From NCBI GenBank assembly GCA_964533705.1, contig CAZHMN010000019.1, positions 1-39,644 of the forward strand: a DNA stretch of 39,644 nt, written 5' to 3'. Both the position numbers and the translations under genes were made by a program. The notes under the pieces were generated by a model. The model searched no databases. It was not told where the DNA came from and worked only from the letters and a program-made list of their open reading frames with translations. Of the stretch, positions 8,811-16,391 are shown piece after piece. How positions within the stretch are numbered: position 1 is the stretch's first letter; each line of letters begins with the position of its first letter. Source of the DNA: CAZHMN01 sp964533705. Its GTDB lineage: Bacteria > Electryoneota > B3-LCP.

Positions 8811-8833
8811 AAGGGCGGCCGTCAGCCGCCCTT
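8811..8833. terminator. Bidirectional terminator between znuB-like gene and rex
   Basis: A perfect 9-bp stem AAGGGCGGC / GCCGCCCTT with loop CGTCA lies between two convergent genes. Read leftward the stem is followed by TCCATTTTAT, read rightward by CTTACT. It can serve both the metal importer operon and rex. Confidence 0.8.
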
Positions 8834-8862
8834 CTTACTGGTATGGAATAAAAAAACAGAGA

Positions 8863-9522
8863 TTATTCTTCCGGAGCCTTCTGCATTAGTTGTTTTAGTT
8901 TGTAGGAGAGCGTCATTAACCCTACGGAAAGGTGTTCGTTCTGCACGACCGCATTGTGCGACGCCGTAATGTTCACAGGGGAGAAGTTCCAGATGGCTTT
9001 TATCCCTGATGCGACCAGGAGATTCGCCGTGCTCTGGGCGGCTTCTGTTGGAGTAGCGATGATTCCGATCATGACGTTCTGCTCTTTGACCACAGCGGGA
9101 ATCTCGTCAATGTCCTGGACTCGAACGTCACGAATGGTAATACCGATCAACCGGGGATTGATGTCGAAAAGGCCCACCAAGTGCAAGCCGATATTTTCAA
9201 ATTTGCGGTAGTTCGCCAATGCCTGCCCCAGGTGGCCCAATCCCACGATGATCATGTTCTGGCGCTGATCGAGCCCCAATATCTTCTCAAGTCCATCAAT
9301 TAAATCCTTAACTTTGTATCTGTATCCCGCTTGCCCGAATCCACCAAAGTGGTGAAAATCCTGACGAATCTGAGTGGGTTTTAAATCAATCTTTGCTGCT
9401 AATTCCTTCGATGAAATTTCTTTGTAGTGTTCCTGTGGCAGCAGGCTGAGGCAGTTCAGGTAATGGGCTAACCGAGTGATGGTCATCTGGGGGATTTTTT
9501 TCTTTACACCCTTGTCGTCCAC
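8863..9522 (-). CDS. rex: Redox-sensing transcriptional repressor Rex
   Basis: A 219-residue NADH/NAD+-sensing repressor. The winged helix covers about residues 10-85, with the recognition segment PTQIRQDFHHFGGFG. The Rossmann domain follows, with its glycine motif GLGHLG (94-99). The usual Asn of GxGNLG is His97 here. GTG at 9522 is chosen because it keeps the family N-terminus in frame and follows AGGAGG. An ATG four bases earlier is in another frame. Upstream lie a sigma-70 promoter and two Rex-like operators, so the gene is very probably autoregulated. In anaerobes Rex represses fermentative and NADH-oxidising genes when NAD+ is high; no such target is adjacent here. Confidence 0.95.
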   Translation of the reverse strand: MDDKGVKKKIPQMTITRLAHYLNCLSLLPQEHYKEISSKELAAKIDLKPTQIRQDFHHFGGFGQAGYRYKVKDLIDGLEKILGLDQRQNMIIVGLGHLGQALANYRKFENIGLHLVGLFDINPRLIGITIRDVRVQDIDEIPAVVKEQNVMIGIIATPTEAAQSTANLLVASGIKAIWNFSPVNITASHNAVVQNEHLSVGLMTLSYKLKQLMQKAPEE

Positions 9523-9532
9523 TCATCCTCCT

Positions 9533-9550
9533 TTGTTAATATATTAACAT
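9533..9550. promoter_or_regulatory. Rex operator at the rex transcription start
   Basis: TTGTTAATATATTAACAT matches the known Rex consensus TTGTTAA-N4-TTAACAA at every position except the last. Its inner 16 bases (9534-9549) form a perfect palindrome. It lies between the -10 box and the start codon, so bound Rex would block transcription of its own gene. Confidence 0.85.
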
Positions 9551-9579
9551 AAATTACGCGAATTTTCATCTGAAGTCAA
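9551..9579 (-). promoter_or_regulatory. Sigma-70-like promoter for rex
   Basis: On the - strand, TTGACT (9579-9574) and TAATTT (9556-9551) are separated by 17 bp. The predicted start of transcription falls inside the palindromic Rex operator at 9533-9550. Confidence 0.7.
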
Positions 9580-9584
9580 GCGGT

Positions 9585-9602
9585 TTGTGAATTTTTTCAT
9601 TC
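9585..9602. promoter_or_regulatory. Second, half-conserved Rex-like site
   Basis: TTGTGAATTTTTTCATTC has a perfect left half of the Rex consensus TTGTGAA-N4-TTCACAA and a right half matching in its first four bases. It sits just upstream of the rex -35 box. Together with the palindrome downstream of the -10 it would bracket the promoter. Confidence 0.5.
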
Positions 9603-9834
9603 AATAACGTGGCGAGATTCGTATAATAATTGTTCTAATGACGTTCGGCAACCTACAGTTAGAGCATTCGGATATTGAAAGGTTGCAATTTCCACATTGA
9701 TATTCAAGAGTGCGAATTGAAGTGCGCCAAAATTGAGTTTTCAGCGTGGATATTCAGTGTCAAGCCGATCATACCAAAGGTCATCCCAGCGAACAGTGCT
9801 TGATTCCCGTTTCGCCCGATTCAACGAAAATTGC

Positions 9835-9863
9835 TTGCCATTGAAACGAAATTTATTTATATT
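9835..9863 (+). promoter_or_regulatory. Sigma-70-like promoter for trpS operon
   Basis: TTGCCA (9835-9840), a 17-bp spacer and TATATT (9858-9863) lie 28 bases upstream of the trpS GTG start. The short leader leaves no room for a long attenuator. Confidence 0.6.
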
Positions 9864-9890
9864 TTATCTTTCTTAGCAATTTAAACTGGT

Positions 9891-10871
9891 GTGAAGGAAA
9901 GAATTTTATCTGGGATGAGGCCGACAGGGAGGCTTCATTTAGGACACTTATTTGGAGTCCTCGAAAATTGGGTCAGTCTGCAGGATGAATATGAAAATTT
10001 CCATCTTATCGCAGATTGGCACGCCCTGACGACCTCGTACGAGCATACCGAGGAATTTGCCGAGGACACCCGTCATATGGTGATTGACTGGGTTTCCTCC
10101 GGCATAGATCCTGCAAAGAGCCCGATCTTCGTGCAGTCGCACGTCTGCGAGCACGCAGAGTTGCATCTCATCCTTTCCATGCTGATCACAGTCCCCAGGT
10201 TGCAGAGAAATCCTGCCGTCAAAGAGCAGGCGCAGGCTCTGAATTTGGAGGATAGGATGGGCTATGGCCACCTGGGGTACCCGGTCTTGCAAGCCGCCGA
10301 TATTCTGCTTTACAAAGGCAATCTAGTCCCGGTTGGTGAGGACCAACTTCCCCATCTCGAAATAGCCAGGGAGTTGGCTCGCAGATTCAATAAACTATAT
10401 GCACCCGTCTTTCCCGAACCGCAGGCCAAGCTGAATGTCTTCAGCCGGCTGCTGGGGACGGACGGTCAACGCATGTCCAAATCGCTGAACAATACCATAT
10501 TAATCGCCGAAAAACCGGATGATCTGTCTTTGAAAATCCGTAAGTGTTATACGGATCCGAAGAAAGTACGGAAAGGGGATCCGGGAAGGCCGGATGGTTG
10601 TCCGGTTTTTGCCTATCGTCAGAAGTGTCACCCACAATCGGTTGATGAGGTCCGGGTCGGTTGCGAAAGCGGTCAATTGGGCTGTGTGGAAGACAAAAAG
10701 GATTTGACCGAAAAATTGATGGCCTATTTGCAACCGATCTGGGAAAAACGCCGCTATTACGAAGAACATCCTGATTTAATTTCACAAATTATTGAAGATG
10801 GAGATAAGCGTGCCCGGGCGGTTGCCCGTCAGACCATGGCAGAAGTCCGGGACGCCATGAAGCTTCCATGA
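9891..10871 (+). CDS. trpS: Tryptophan--tRNA ligase
   Basis: Class I aminoacyl-tRNA synthetase, 326 residues, a normal length. It charges tRNA-Trp. The HIGH-type motif reads HLGH (16-19) just after SGMRPTG, and the KMSKS-type loop reads RMSKS (about 193-197). The GTG start puts the family N-terminus KERILSGMRPTG in place. It heads a run with scpA and scpB, and its last codons overlap the scpA start by 4 bases (ATGA). The trpS-scpA-scpB order recurs in many bacteria. Confidence 0.96.
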   Translation: MKERILSGMRPTGRLHLGHLFGVLENWVSLQDEYENFHLIADWHALTTSYEHTEEFAEDTRHMVIDWVSSGIDPAKSPIFVQSHVCEHAELHLILSMLITVPRLQRNPAVKEQAQALNLEDRMGYGHLGYPVLQAADILLYKGNLVPVGEDQLPHLEIARELARRFNKLYAPVFPEPQAKLNVFSRLLGTDGQRMSKSLNNTILIAEKPDDLSLKIRKCYTDPKKVRKGDPGRPDGCPVFAYRQKCHPQSVDEVRVGCESGQLGCVEDKKDLTEKLMAYLQPIWEKRRYYEEHPDLISQIIEDGDKRARAVARQTMAEVRDAMKLP

Positions 10872-11659
10872 GTCACCAGAACATCCAACCTCCACAAACT
10901 GGGGATAAGTTCGAGATCCGGGGCAGCCCCGCCGGTGCCGGCATCCATCTGTCGCTGCCGGTATTTGAGGGGCCGATGGATCTTTTACTCTATCTAATCA
11001 GGCGTGAAGAGGTGGATATCTTTGACATTCCCATCTCTCTGATTGCGGATGAGTACCTCCGATCATTGGAAGTCCTGGAGGCGCGCAACCTGGAAGTGGG
11101 CGGCGAATTTCTGGTCATGGCCGCAACCCTGCTCTCCATCAAGGCGAGGATGCTGCTGCCCAGACCCAAGAGCGATGACGGGGAAGCACTGGAAGATGAT
11201 CCCCGCCGCGGTCTGGTTGAGAGAATACTCGAGTACAAGGCTTTCAAGGAGTCCGCTGAACTCTTCCGCCGCCTGGAAGAGGAGCAGTCCAATCGCTTCT
11301 GGAGAGGTCCCGCGAATTTGGACGATGAATCAGCACCCGATTTTGAGCCTGTTCTTCAGGACGTTACTCTTTATGACCTCTTGGCCGCCTTCAAACTGGC
11401 AGTAGATCGCCTTCAGGCTGAAAAACCGCGCTATGACGTTGACTTGCCCCCTGAGAATTTGAATCAACGCATGGAGGATTTAAGGATTCGTCTGCAGGAA
11501 AGAAAGAGGATTTCCTTTTCGGCTATCATCAAGGAGCTGAAGACGAGATTCGCGGTGATCATCACCTTTCTGGCTATTTTGGAGCTCGTGCGTCTCGGAG
11601 AAATCAGACTGAAGGGCGTGGTCGAAAATGATTTTCTTCTGGTGGCTCGAAAACCATGA
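10868..11659 (+). CDS. scpA: Segregation and condensation protein A
   Basis: The kleisin subunit of the SMC-ScpAB chromosome condensation complex, 263 residues. The N-terminal SMC-neck-binding region contains FEGPMDLLLYLIRREEVDIF, the most conserved ScpA stretch. The C-terminal winged helix (about 195-263) ends in LEIRLKG-like sequence, here LVRLGEIRLKG. It overlaps trpS by 4 bases and lies 87 bases before scpB, its binding partner. No smc gene is in the window. Confidence 0.95.
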   Translation: MSHQNIQPPQTGDKFEIRGSPAGAGIHLSLPVFEGPMDLLLYLIRREEVDIFDIPISLIADEYLRSLEVLEARNLEVGGEFLVMAATLLSIKARMLLPRPKSDDGEALEDDPRRGLVERILEYKAFKESAELFRRLEEEQSNRFWRGPANLDDESAPDFEPVLQDVTLYDLLAAFKLAVDRLQAEKPRYDVDLPPENLNQRMEDLRIRLQERKRISFSAIIKELKTRFAVIITFLAILELVRLGEIRLKGVVENDFLLVARKP

Positions 11660-11746
11660 GATGACGTCTGACATTCGCGGATGAAAAATAACTCGACCAA
11701 GCTAATAAAGCATCTAACCGGAAATAAATAGAAATAATATGAGGCG

Positions 11747-12403
11747 ATGATCCCTGAAGAGAGACAGCGTATCATAGAAGCGTTGCTTTTTGCCTGTGAC
11801 GTGCCGCTGACCTATACTCGCGCCAGGGATATTATCGGTGAGATATCGGCCGAAGAGTTCGCTTCAGACGTCGAAGCGCTGGATGCGTTTTACCGCCGCA
11901 ATAATCGAGCTTTCGGAATCGTGAGAACCGCCGGTGGCGTCCAACTTTGCTCTAATCCGGAGTTCGCGGTTTGGATACGGCGCTTACTGAAGGATCGGTT
12001 GCGAACGCGCCTCTCAGGCCCCGCTCTGGAGGCCCTGGCGATTATCGCTTACAGGCAGCCGATTACCCGTTCCGATATCGAACATATCCGGGGTGTGGAT
12101 TGCGGCGGTGTCCTGGGGACGCTGATGGAAAGAGGCTTGATTACTGTGAGTGGCCGTGCCACAACGCCGGGACGGCCCCTATTATACGTCACCACACAGG
12201 ATTTCCTTCGCTATTTCGGTTTGAACGGGATTGAAGATCTACCCAAGATTAGAGAGCTTCAGGGTTTGGTTGAGACAGATCCACGGCAGGTCAAAATGGA
12301 CTTCAGCCGTGAAGCTCTATCCGAAGCTCAAATTGCTGAGCGTGTGGGGGAAGCGAATTTAGATTTAAACCCTGCTGGTGAGGAGCATCAACAGGATGAG
12401 TAA
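11747..12403 (+). CDS. scpB: Segregation and condensation protein B
   Basis: A dimeric tandem winged-helix protein that binds the ScpA kleisin, 218 residues. Family hallmarks are the N-terminal EALLFACDVPLT, LEALAIIAYRQPITRSDIE in the middle, and the second winged helix with GRPLLYVTT and FLRYFGLN. The ATG follows a modest GAGG ribosome site. The C-terminal 30 or so residues are hydrophilic and variable as usual. Confidence 0.95.
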   Translation: MIPEERQRIIEALLFACDVPLTYTRARDIIGEISAEEFASDVEALDAFYRRNNRAFGIVRTAGGVQLCSNPEFAVWIRRLLKDRLRTRLSGPALEALAIIAYRQPITRSDIEHIRGVDCGGVLGTLMERGLITVSGRATTPGRPLLYVTTQDFLRYFGLNGIEDLPKIRELQGLVETDPRQVKMDFSREALSEAQIAERVGEANLDLNPAGEEHQQDE

Positions 12404-12434
12404 TTTCGTTTAGTACGAGGCAGATGAGGTTAAA

Positions 12435-14150
12435 ATGGATATAACCGGCAAAAAAGTCATGGTGTGGGGAGGTTGGGGATTGGTAGGCGCCGCCGTCTGC
12501 CGCCGTTTATTTAGCGAGAAACCGAAGACAATCATCGTGGCATCACTGCTTCAGAAAGAGGCGGAGGCTGCTTGTGATAGATACTCGAAGGAAGCTCCGG
12601 AAATCGAGTTCATCCCTGAATGGGGCGACATTTTTGTCAGAAGCGAGTTCCGCGACCTCCATCGTGAAGAAATTCTATCTGATTCGGAAAAGCGCCGGCG
12701 GCTGATGCTGGATTCAGTCGATAAATTGTCTGAGGAGATACTGACTGAATCCACTTTGTATAAAATGGTGGAGAAACACACCCCCCATCTGATTATTGAC
12801 TGTGTAAATTCCGCTACCGGACTGGCCTATCAGGATACTTTTACAGGCAGCGGTCGGGTGCTGCGGGAATTGGAGAATGCCCGAAAACAGGGGAAGCTGA
12901 CCGATACCTTGGATGCTGAAATCGAACGCCTCCTGAGTTGTTTGTCCGTGCCCCAACTGATACGGCATATAGAAATACTAAAAGTGACCCTATCTCGTTT
13001 CAAGGTGCAGGGTTATTTCAAAATCGGTACCACCGGCACCGGTGGCATGGGGCTGAATATTCCCTATACGCATTCCGAAGAACGTCCCTCCAGGGTGCTG
13101 ATGGCCAAGTCGGCCGTCGGCGGCGCCCAGTCACTATTGCTGATGCTCTTGGGGAGGACGCCCGGGGAGCCGATGGTCGGCGAAATCAAACCCGCCGCCG
13201 CCATAGCCTGGAAATCAATCGGCTATGGTCCCGTCGGCAAAGGCGGCAAACCGATTAACATCATAGACTGTCCACCTGAGAAGGCGATAACCTTGCAGGG
13301 CACTTTCCGATCCAAAATGCCGGATCAGGGTGTGCCCAGCAACGATATCCTGGAATCGGTTTACATTGATACCGGGGAAAACGGCATATTTTCCTACGGC
13401 GAATTCTTCGCCTTAAGCGCCATCGGCCAGATGGAATTCGTGACCCCGGAGGAGATCGCAGATTACACCTTGATGGAAATTAAGGGCGGGACTAGCGGTT
13501 ACAACGTCATAGCAGCCTTGGATGGGTCAGTTTTGGGACCGACATATCGGGCCGGCGCCATGCGAGACAATGCCCTGGAGATCATGCGTAATCTGCAGAG
13601 GAAGCACAATACGGAATCCATTGCCTTCGAACTCCTCGGCCCGCCGCGCCTCTCCAAGTTGTTATACGAAGTCCATCTGATGCAAAAAGTCTGTGGATCG
13701 CTTTCGGCGGTGACCAAAAGTAATCCGAAAGAATTATCCAAATCCGTCGAGCAATACATTCTCAACGAGCGCAATATCAGGGCCCAGATCCTCTCGATTG
13801 GGATACCGATTCTCCTCGCCGACGGCAAAACGATGCTGCGGGGGCCTGAAGTTAAAATCCCGGCATCGAAGGTGAAGGATCAATTTAAGATCACGGCACA
13901 GAAAATAGACGATTGGGCGGCCGCTGGTTGGGTGGATCTGCGTGAAAAGAATTTTGCCCTCTGGCAGGAGAGACTGAGCGAAATCAAGGCGGAAATCGAA
14001 GCTTTACCCGGCAATGAGACGTCATCGGCGTACCACTGGCACCGCTCCTACTGGGGCGATGATCGCGCCGCACTTGATCCCGGCAAGATCGTGGCCTGGA
14101 TTTTCGTACGCAAGGAGGGCGAAGTCGGGGGTATGAGGATTAAACGTTGA
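12435..14150 (+). CDS. Large Rossmann-fold protein of unknown function
   Basis: A cytoplasmic 571-residue protein without signal peptide or membrane helices. It opens with a dinucleotide-binding motif, VWGGWGLVGAAV (residues 10-21), typical of the extended short-chain dehydrogenase or epimerase fold. The next strand ends IIVASL and another reads HLIIDCVNSATG. A second glycine-rich segment GTTGTGGMGLNIPYTHSEE follows, with a conserved-looking KSAVGGAQSLL. The size is nearly twice a usual SDR protein, and I cannot assign a substrate. It sits between scpB and cmk and its last codon overlaps the cmk TTG start, so it is co-expressed with housekeeping genes. It could be a sugar-nucleotide or lipid-linked oxidoreductase; this is a guess. 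Confidence 0.8.
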   Translation: MDITGKKVMVWGGWGLVGAAVCRRLFSEKPKTIIVASLLQKEAEAACDRYSKEAPEIEFIPEWGDIFVRSEFRDLHREEILSDSEKRRRLMLDSVDKLSEEILTESTLYKMVEKHTPHLIIDCVNSATGLAYQDTFTGSGRVLRELENARKQGKLTDTLDAEIERLLSCLSVPQLIRHIEILKVTLSRFKVQGYFKIGTTGTGGMGLNIPYTHSEERPSRVLMAKSAVGGAQSLLLMLLGRTPGEPMVGEIKPAAAIAWKSIGYGPVGKGGKPINIIDCPPEKAITLQGTFRSKMPDQGVPSNDILESVYIDTGENGIFSYGEFFALSAIGQMEFVTPEEIADYTLMEIKGGTSGYNVIAALDGSVLGPTYRAGAMRDNALEIMRNLQRKHNTESIAFELLGPPRLSKLLYEVHLMQKVCGSLSAVTKSNPKELSKSVEQYILNERNIRAQILSIGIPILLADGKTMLRGPEVKIPASKVKDQFKITAQKIDDWAAAGWVDLREKNFALWQERLSEIKAEIEALPGNETSSAYHWHRSYWGDDRAALDPGKIVAWIFVRKEGEVGGMRIKR

Positions 14151-14845
14151 CCCGGAGGGCTTCCGGTCAACGGTGCCGCTTGCCTATTATCGCCATAGAC
14201 GGTCCAGCCGGCGCCGGAAAGACCACCACGGCGAAAGAAGTGGCCAGGCGGTTGGGGTTCATGCACCTCGATACCGGTGCCATGTACCGTGCCATAGCGC
14301 TGAAAGCACTCCGCACCGGCTGCAATCTAAATGATCCCCGAGATCTCGCAGCTCTGGCGGAGACGACGAACGTTGAAATCCGGCATGCAGAGGGTACTCA
14401 ACGGATATTCTTAAACGGTGCGGACGTTACGGATGAAATCCGCACCCCTGAGGTCAGCAAGGCTGTAAGTCCCGTCAGCGAGGTGCGCCAGGTGCGTAAC
14501 AGGATGGTCACCCTGCAGCGTAAGCTGGGGCAGGGTGGCGGAGTGGTCGCCGAAGGCCGTGACATCGGCACGGTGGTTTTTCCCGATGCAGAGTTAAAAA
14601 TCTTCCTTACGGCCGATCTGAAAGAACGCACCAGACGCCGCCGTTTGGATCTGGAAAGGCTGGGATTGAACACTGATTTCGAAGCTCTTGAAGCTCAAAT
14701 CGTTGAGCGGGATCACCGCGACCAGAACAGGGACAACAGTCCGCTGAAGAAAGCTGCCGACGCCATCGTTCTCGATACGACGAATCTGAGCTTTGAAGAG
14801 CAGGTTCAGGAGATCATTCGTCATTATACGGCCAGATGCGGTTGA
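14147..14845 (+). CDS. cmk: Cytidylate kinase
   Basis: Phosphorylates CMP and dCMP using ATP; 232 residues, normal length. The P-loop reads GPAGAGKTT. The CMP-binding segment LDTGAMYRAIAL and the lid region RRRRLDLERLG and RDHRDQNRDNSPL are typical. The start is a TTG that overlaps the preceding TGA stop, giving a 17-residue leader before the first strand PIIAIDGP; no nearer ATG exists in frame. It overlaps plsC by 10 bases. cmk-plsC-ispH-rpsA is a familiar bacterial cluster. Confidence 0.96.
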   Translation: MTRRASGQRCRLPIIAIDGPAGAGKTTTAKEVARRLGFMHLDTGAMYRAIALKALRTGCNLNDPRDLAALAETTNVEIRHAEGTQRIFLNGADVTDEIRTPEVSKAVSPVSEVRQVRNRMVTLQRKLGQGGGVVAEGRDIGTVVFPDAELKIFLTADLKERTRRRRLDLERLGLNTDFEALEAQIVERDHRDQNRDNSPLKKAADAIVLDTTNLSFEEQVQEIIRHYTARCG

Positions 14846-15453
14846 CCTACAGGTTGAGTGCTTTGGGAGTTCGCCTCTTGGCGCGCCTTCTCATCGGCCT
14901 ACGGGTGAGGGGAGTGGAAAAAATTCCCGAACGCGGTAAGTTGATCATCGCGGCGAACCACCAGTCTTATCTCGATCCCCCTATTTTGGGAGCATGCCTG
15001 CGCCGTGAAGTCCATTATCTGGCAAAAGCTGATCTTTTTAAATATCCCGTTTTCGGAACTATCATCCGCCATCTCAATGCCTTACCACTCAAGCGCAAGG
15101 ATCCAGATATCCAGGCCGTTCGCCAGGCTGTGGAGATTCTGCAAGGTGGCGAAGCGATTGTGCTCTTTCCTGAAGGAGGCCTGGGGCCGACGGTAGATCT
15201 TCGACGGGCTTACAGCGGCGTGGGTTTTCTGGCCTATCAAACTGGGGCGGATGTTTATCCAGTATACATAAAGAATACCCGAAAAGCCTGGGCAAGGGTA
15301 TTTAAAAGGTGCCCGATTGAAATAAATTTCGGCGATCCCATCCGCTGTGGGAAGTTGTCAATGGGAGATACTAATAAGAAACAGGATGCTTATCTGGCTT
15401 TTTCCACCGAGGTTATGCAACGGATAGCCGCCTTAAAAGCTGTGAATGGATGA
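14836..15453 (+). CDS. plsC: 1-acyl-sn-glycerol-3-phosphate acyltransferase
   Basis: Membrane-associated enzyme that acylates lysophosphatidic acid to phosphatidic acid; 205 residues. The catalytic motif is NHQSYLD (NHx4D) and the substrate motif is FPEGG. The N-terminus is hydrophobic and probably membrane-bound. It overlaps cmk by 10 bases and ispH by 4 bases (ATGA), so all three are translationally linked. Confidence 0.93.
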   Translation: MRLTYRLSALGVRLLARLLIGLRVRGVEKIPERGKLIIAANHQSYLDPPILGACLRREVHYLAKADLFKYPVFGTIIRHLNALPLKRKDPDIQAVRQAVEILQGGEAIVLFPEGGLGPTVDLRRAYSGVGFLAYQTGADVYPVYIKNTRKAWARVFKRCPIEINFGDPIRCGKLSMGDTNKKQDAYLAFSTEVMQRIAALKAVNG

Positions 15454-16316
15454 GTGTGAAAGCGGTTGTAGACCCCCTGGCTGGTTTTTGTGGTGGGGTA
15501 AAAAGAGCGATTGACCTGGTCGAAAAAGCGTTGAGTCAGGGTGAAAAACTGGCGGTGAAGGGCGAGTTGATTCATAATCGCCTCGAAGTCCAGAGACTGC
15601 ACAAACTGGGTCTTGAAAACATCCACCAACTGGAGGAATCTCAGGGTCGGTCTGTGCTGGTGCGCACGCACGGCGAAGAGGGAAAATTCTTTAAGCAGGC
15701 CCGCAAACTGGGTATTAAGTATCTCGATGCCACCTGTCCCAAAGTCATGCGTTCCCAGAAGATTATTCGACAGGCGCATCGAGAGGGCAAGCAGATCATC
15801 ATTGTGGGACACTTGAATCACCCCGAAGTTATCGCGCTGCAGGGGCATTGCAATGAGGATGCCATTGTGGTCAATCAGGAGGATACCATCCCGCCCATCG
15901 ACACAAACCGGCCTACCCTGCTGATCGCGCAAACCACGGTCGCCCCTGAAATCTTCCTGCTGTGGCAAAATCGCTTCAAGGAACAAGTCAGGGACTTGCA
16001 GATTTTCGATTCTCGCTGTTCCTTTGTCACGCGCCGGCAGAAGGAACTGGCAGAATTCGCTGCTGAGCACCCGGCGGTGATCTTTGTCGGAGGCCGGCAC
16101 AGTTCTAACAGTAGATTGCTTTATAATATTTGTCATAAAGTTAACAGGAATACGCAGTTCGTCGAAGATGAGACCGAATTGGATGCCGAATGGTTGGGAA
16201 ATTTCCACCGAGTCGGAATCTCTGGATCCGCTTCGACACCCATGTGGCTCCTGCAGAAAGTTGCGGAAGCGGTGACCTCAATGAATTCCGCCAAACCGAA
16301 AAAACCGAGGAGCTAA
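15450..16316 (+). CDS. ispH: 4-hydroxy-3-methylbut-2-enyl diphosphate reductase
   Basis: The last enzyme of the MEP isoprenoid pathway, a [4Fe-4S] protein of 288 residues. The three cluster cysteines are Cys14 (GFCGGVKRA), Cys96 (ATCPKV) and Cys190 (SRCSFVTRRQ). Other hallmarks are HPEV, the AQTT loop and GGRHSSNS. The third cysteine lies in SRCSFVTRRQ rather than the common TICxATxxRQ, a mild variant. It overlaps plsC by 4 bases and is followed by rpsA after a 75-base gap. Confidence 0.95.
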   Translation: MSVKAVVDPLAGFCGGVKRAIDLVEKALSQGEKLAVKGELIHNRLEVQRLHKLGLENIHQLEESQGRSVLVRTHGEEGKFFKQARKLGIKYLDATCPKVMRSQKIIRQAHREGKQIIIVGHLNHPEVIALQGHCNEDAIVVNQEDTIPPIDTNRPTLLIAQTTVAPEIFLLWQNRFKEQVRDLQIFDSRCSFVTRRQKELAEFAAEHPAVIFVGGRHSSNSRLLYNICHKVNRNTQFVEDETELDAEWLGNFHRVGISGSASTPMWLLQKVAEAVTSMNSAKPKKPRS

Positions 16317-16391
16317 TCGTTATTTTAGAAAAGTGACCTGCTATTAAACCAAATCAGTATCTGATCTTTAACCCTCAGGAGGTGTTTGACC

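Larger units (their letters stand above)
9523..9890. other. Divergent regulatory region between rex and trpS
   Basis: This 368-base AT-rich interval holds no convincing gene. Its left part carries the rex promoter and two Rex-like operators, and its right end carries the trpS promoter. A weak inverted repeat GCAACCT / AGGTTGC (9648-9654 and 9680-9686, 25-base loop) lies in the middle. I see no riboswitch or T-box-like structure for trpS. Confidence 0.7.

Noticed and set aside
15390..16208. 272-residue open frame opposite ispH
   Set aside because: It mirrors ispH codon structure and shows no family resemblance; a long antisense frame is expected here.
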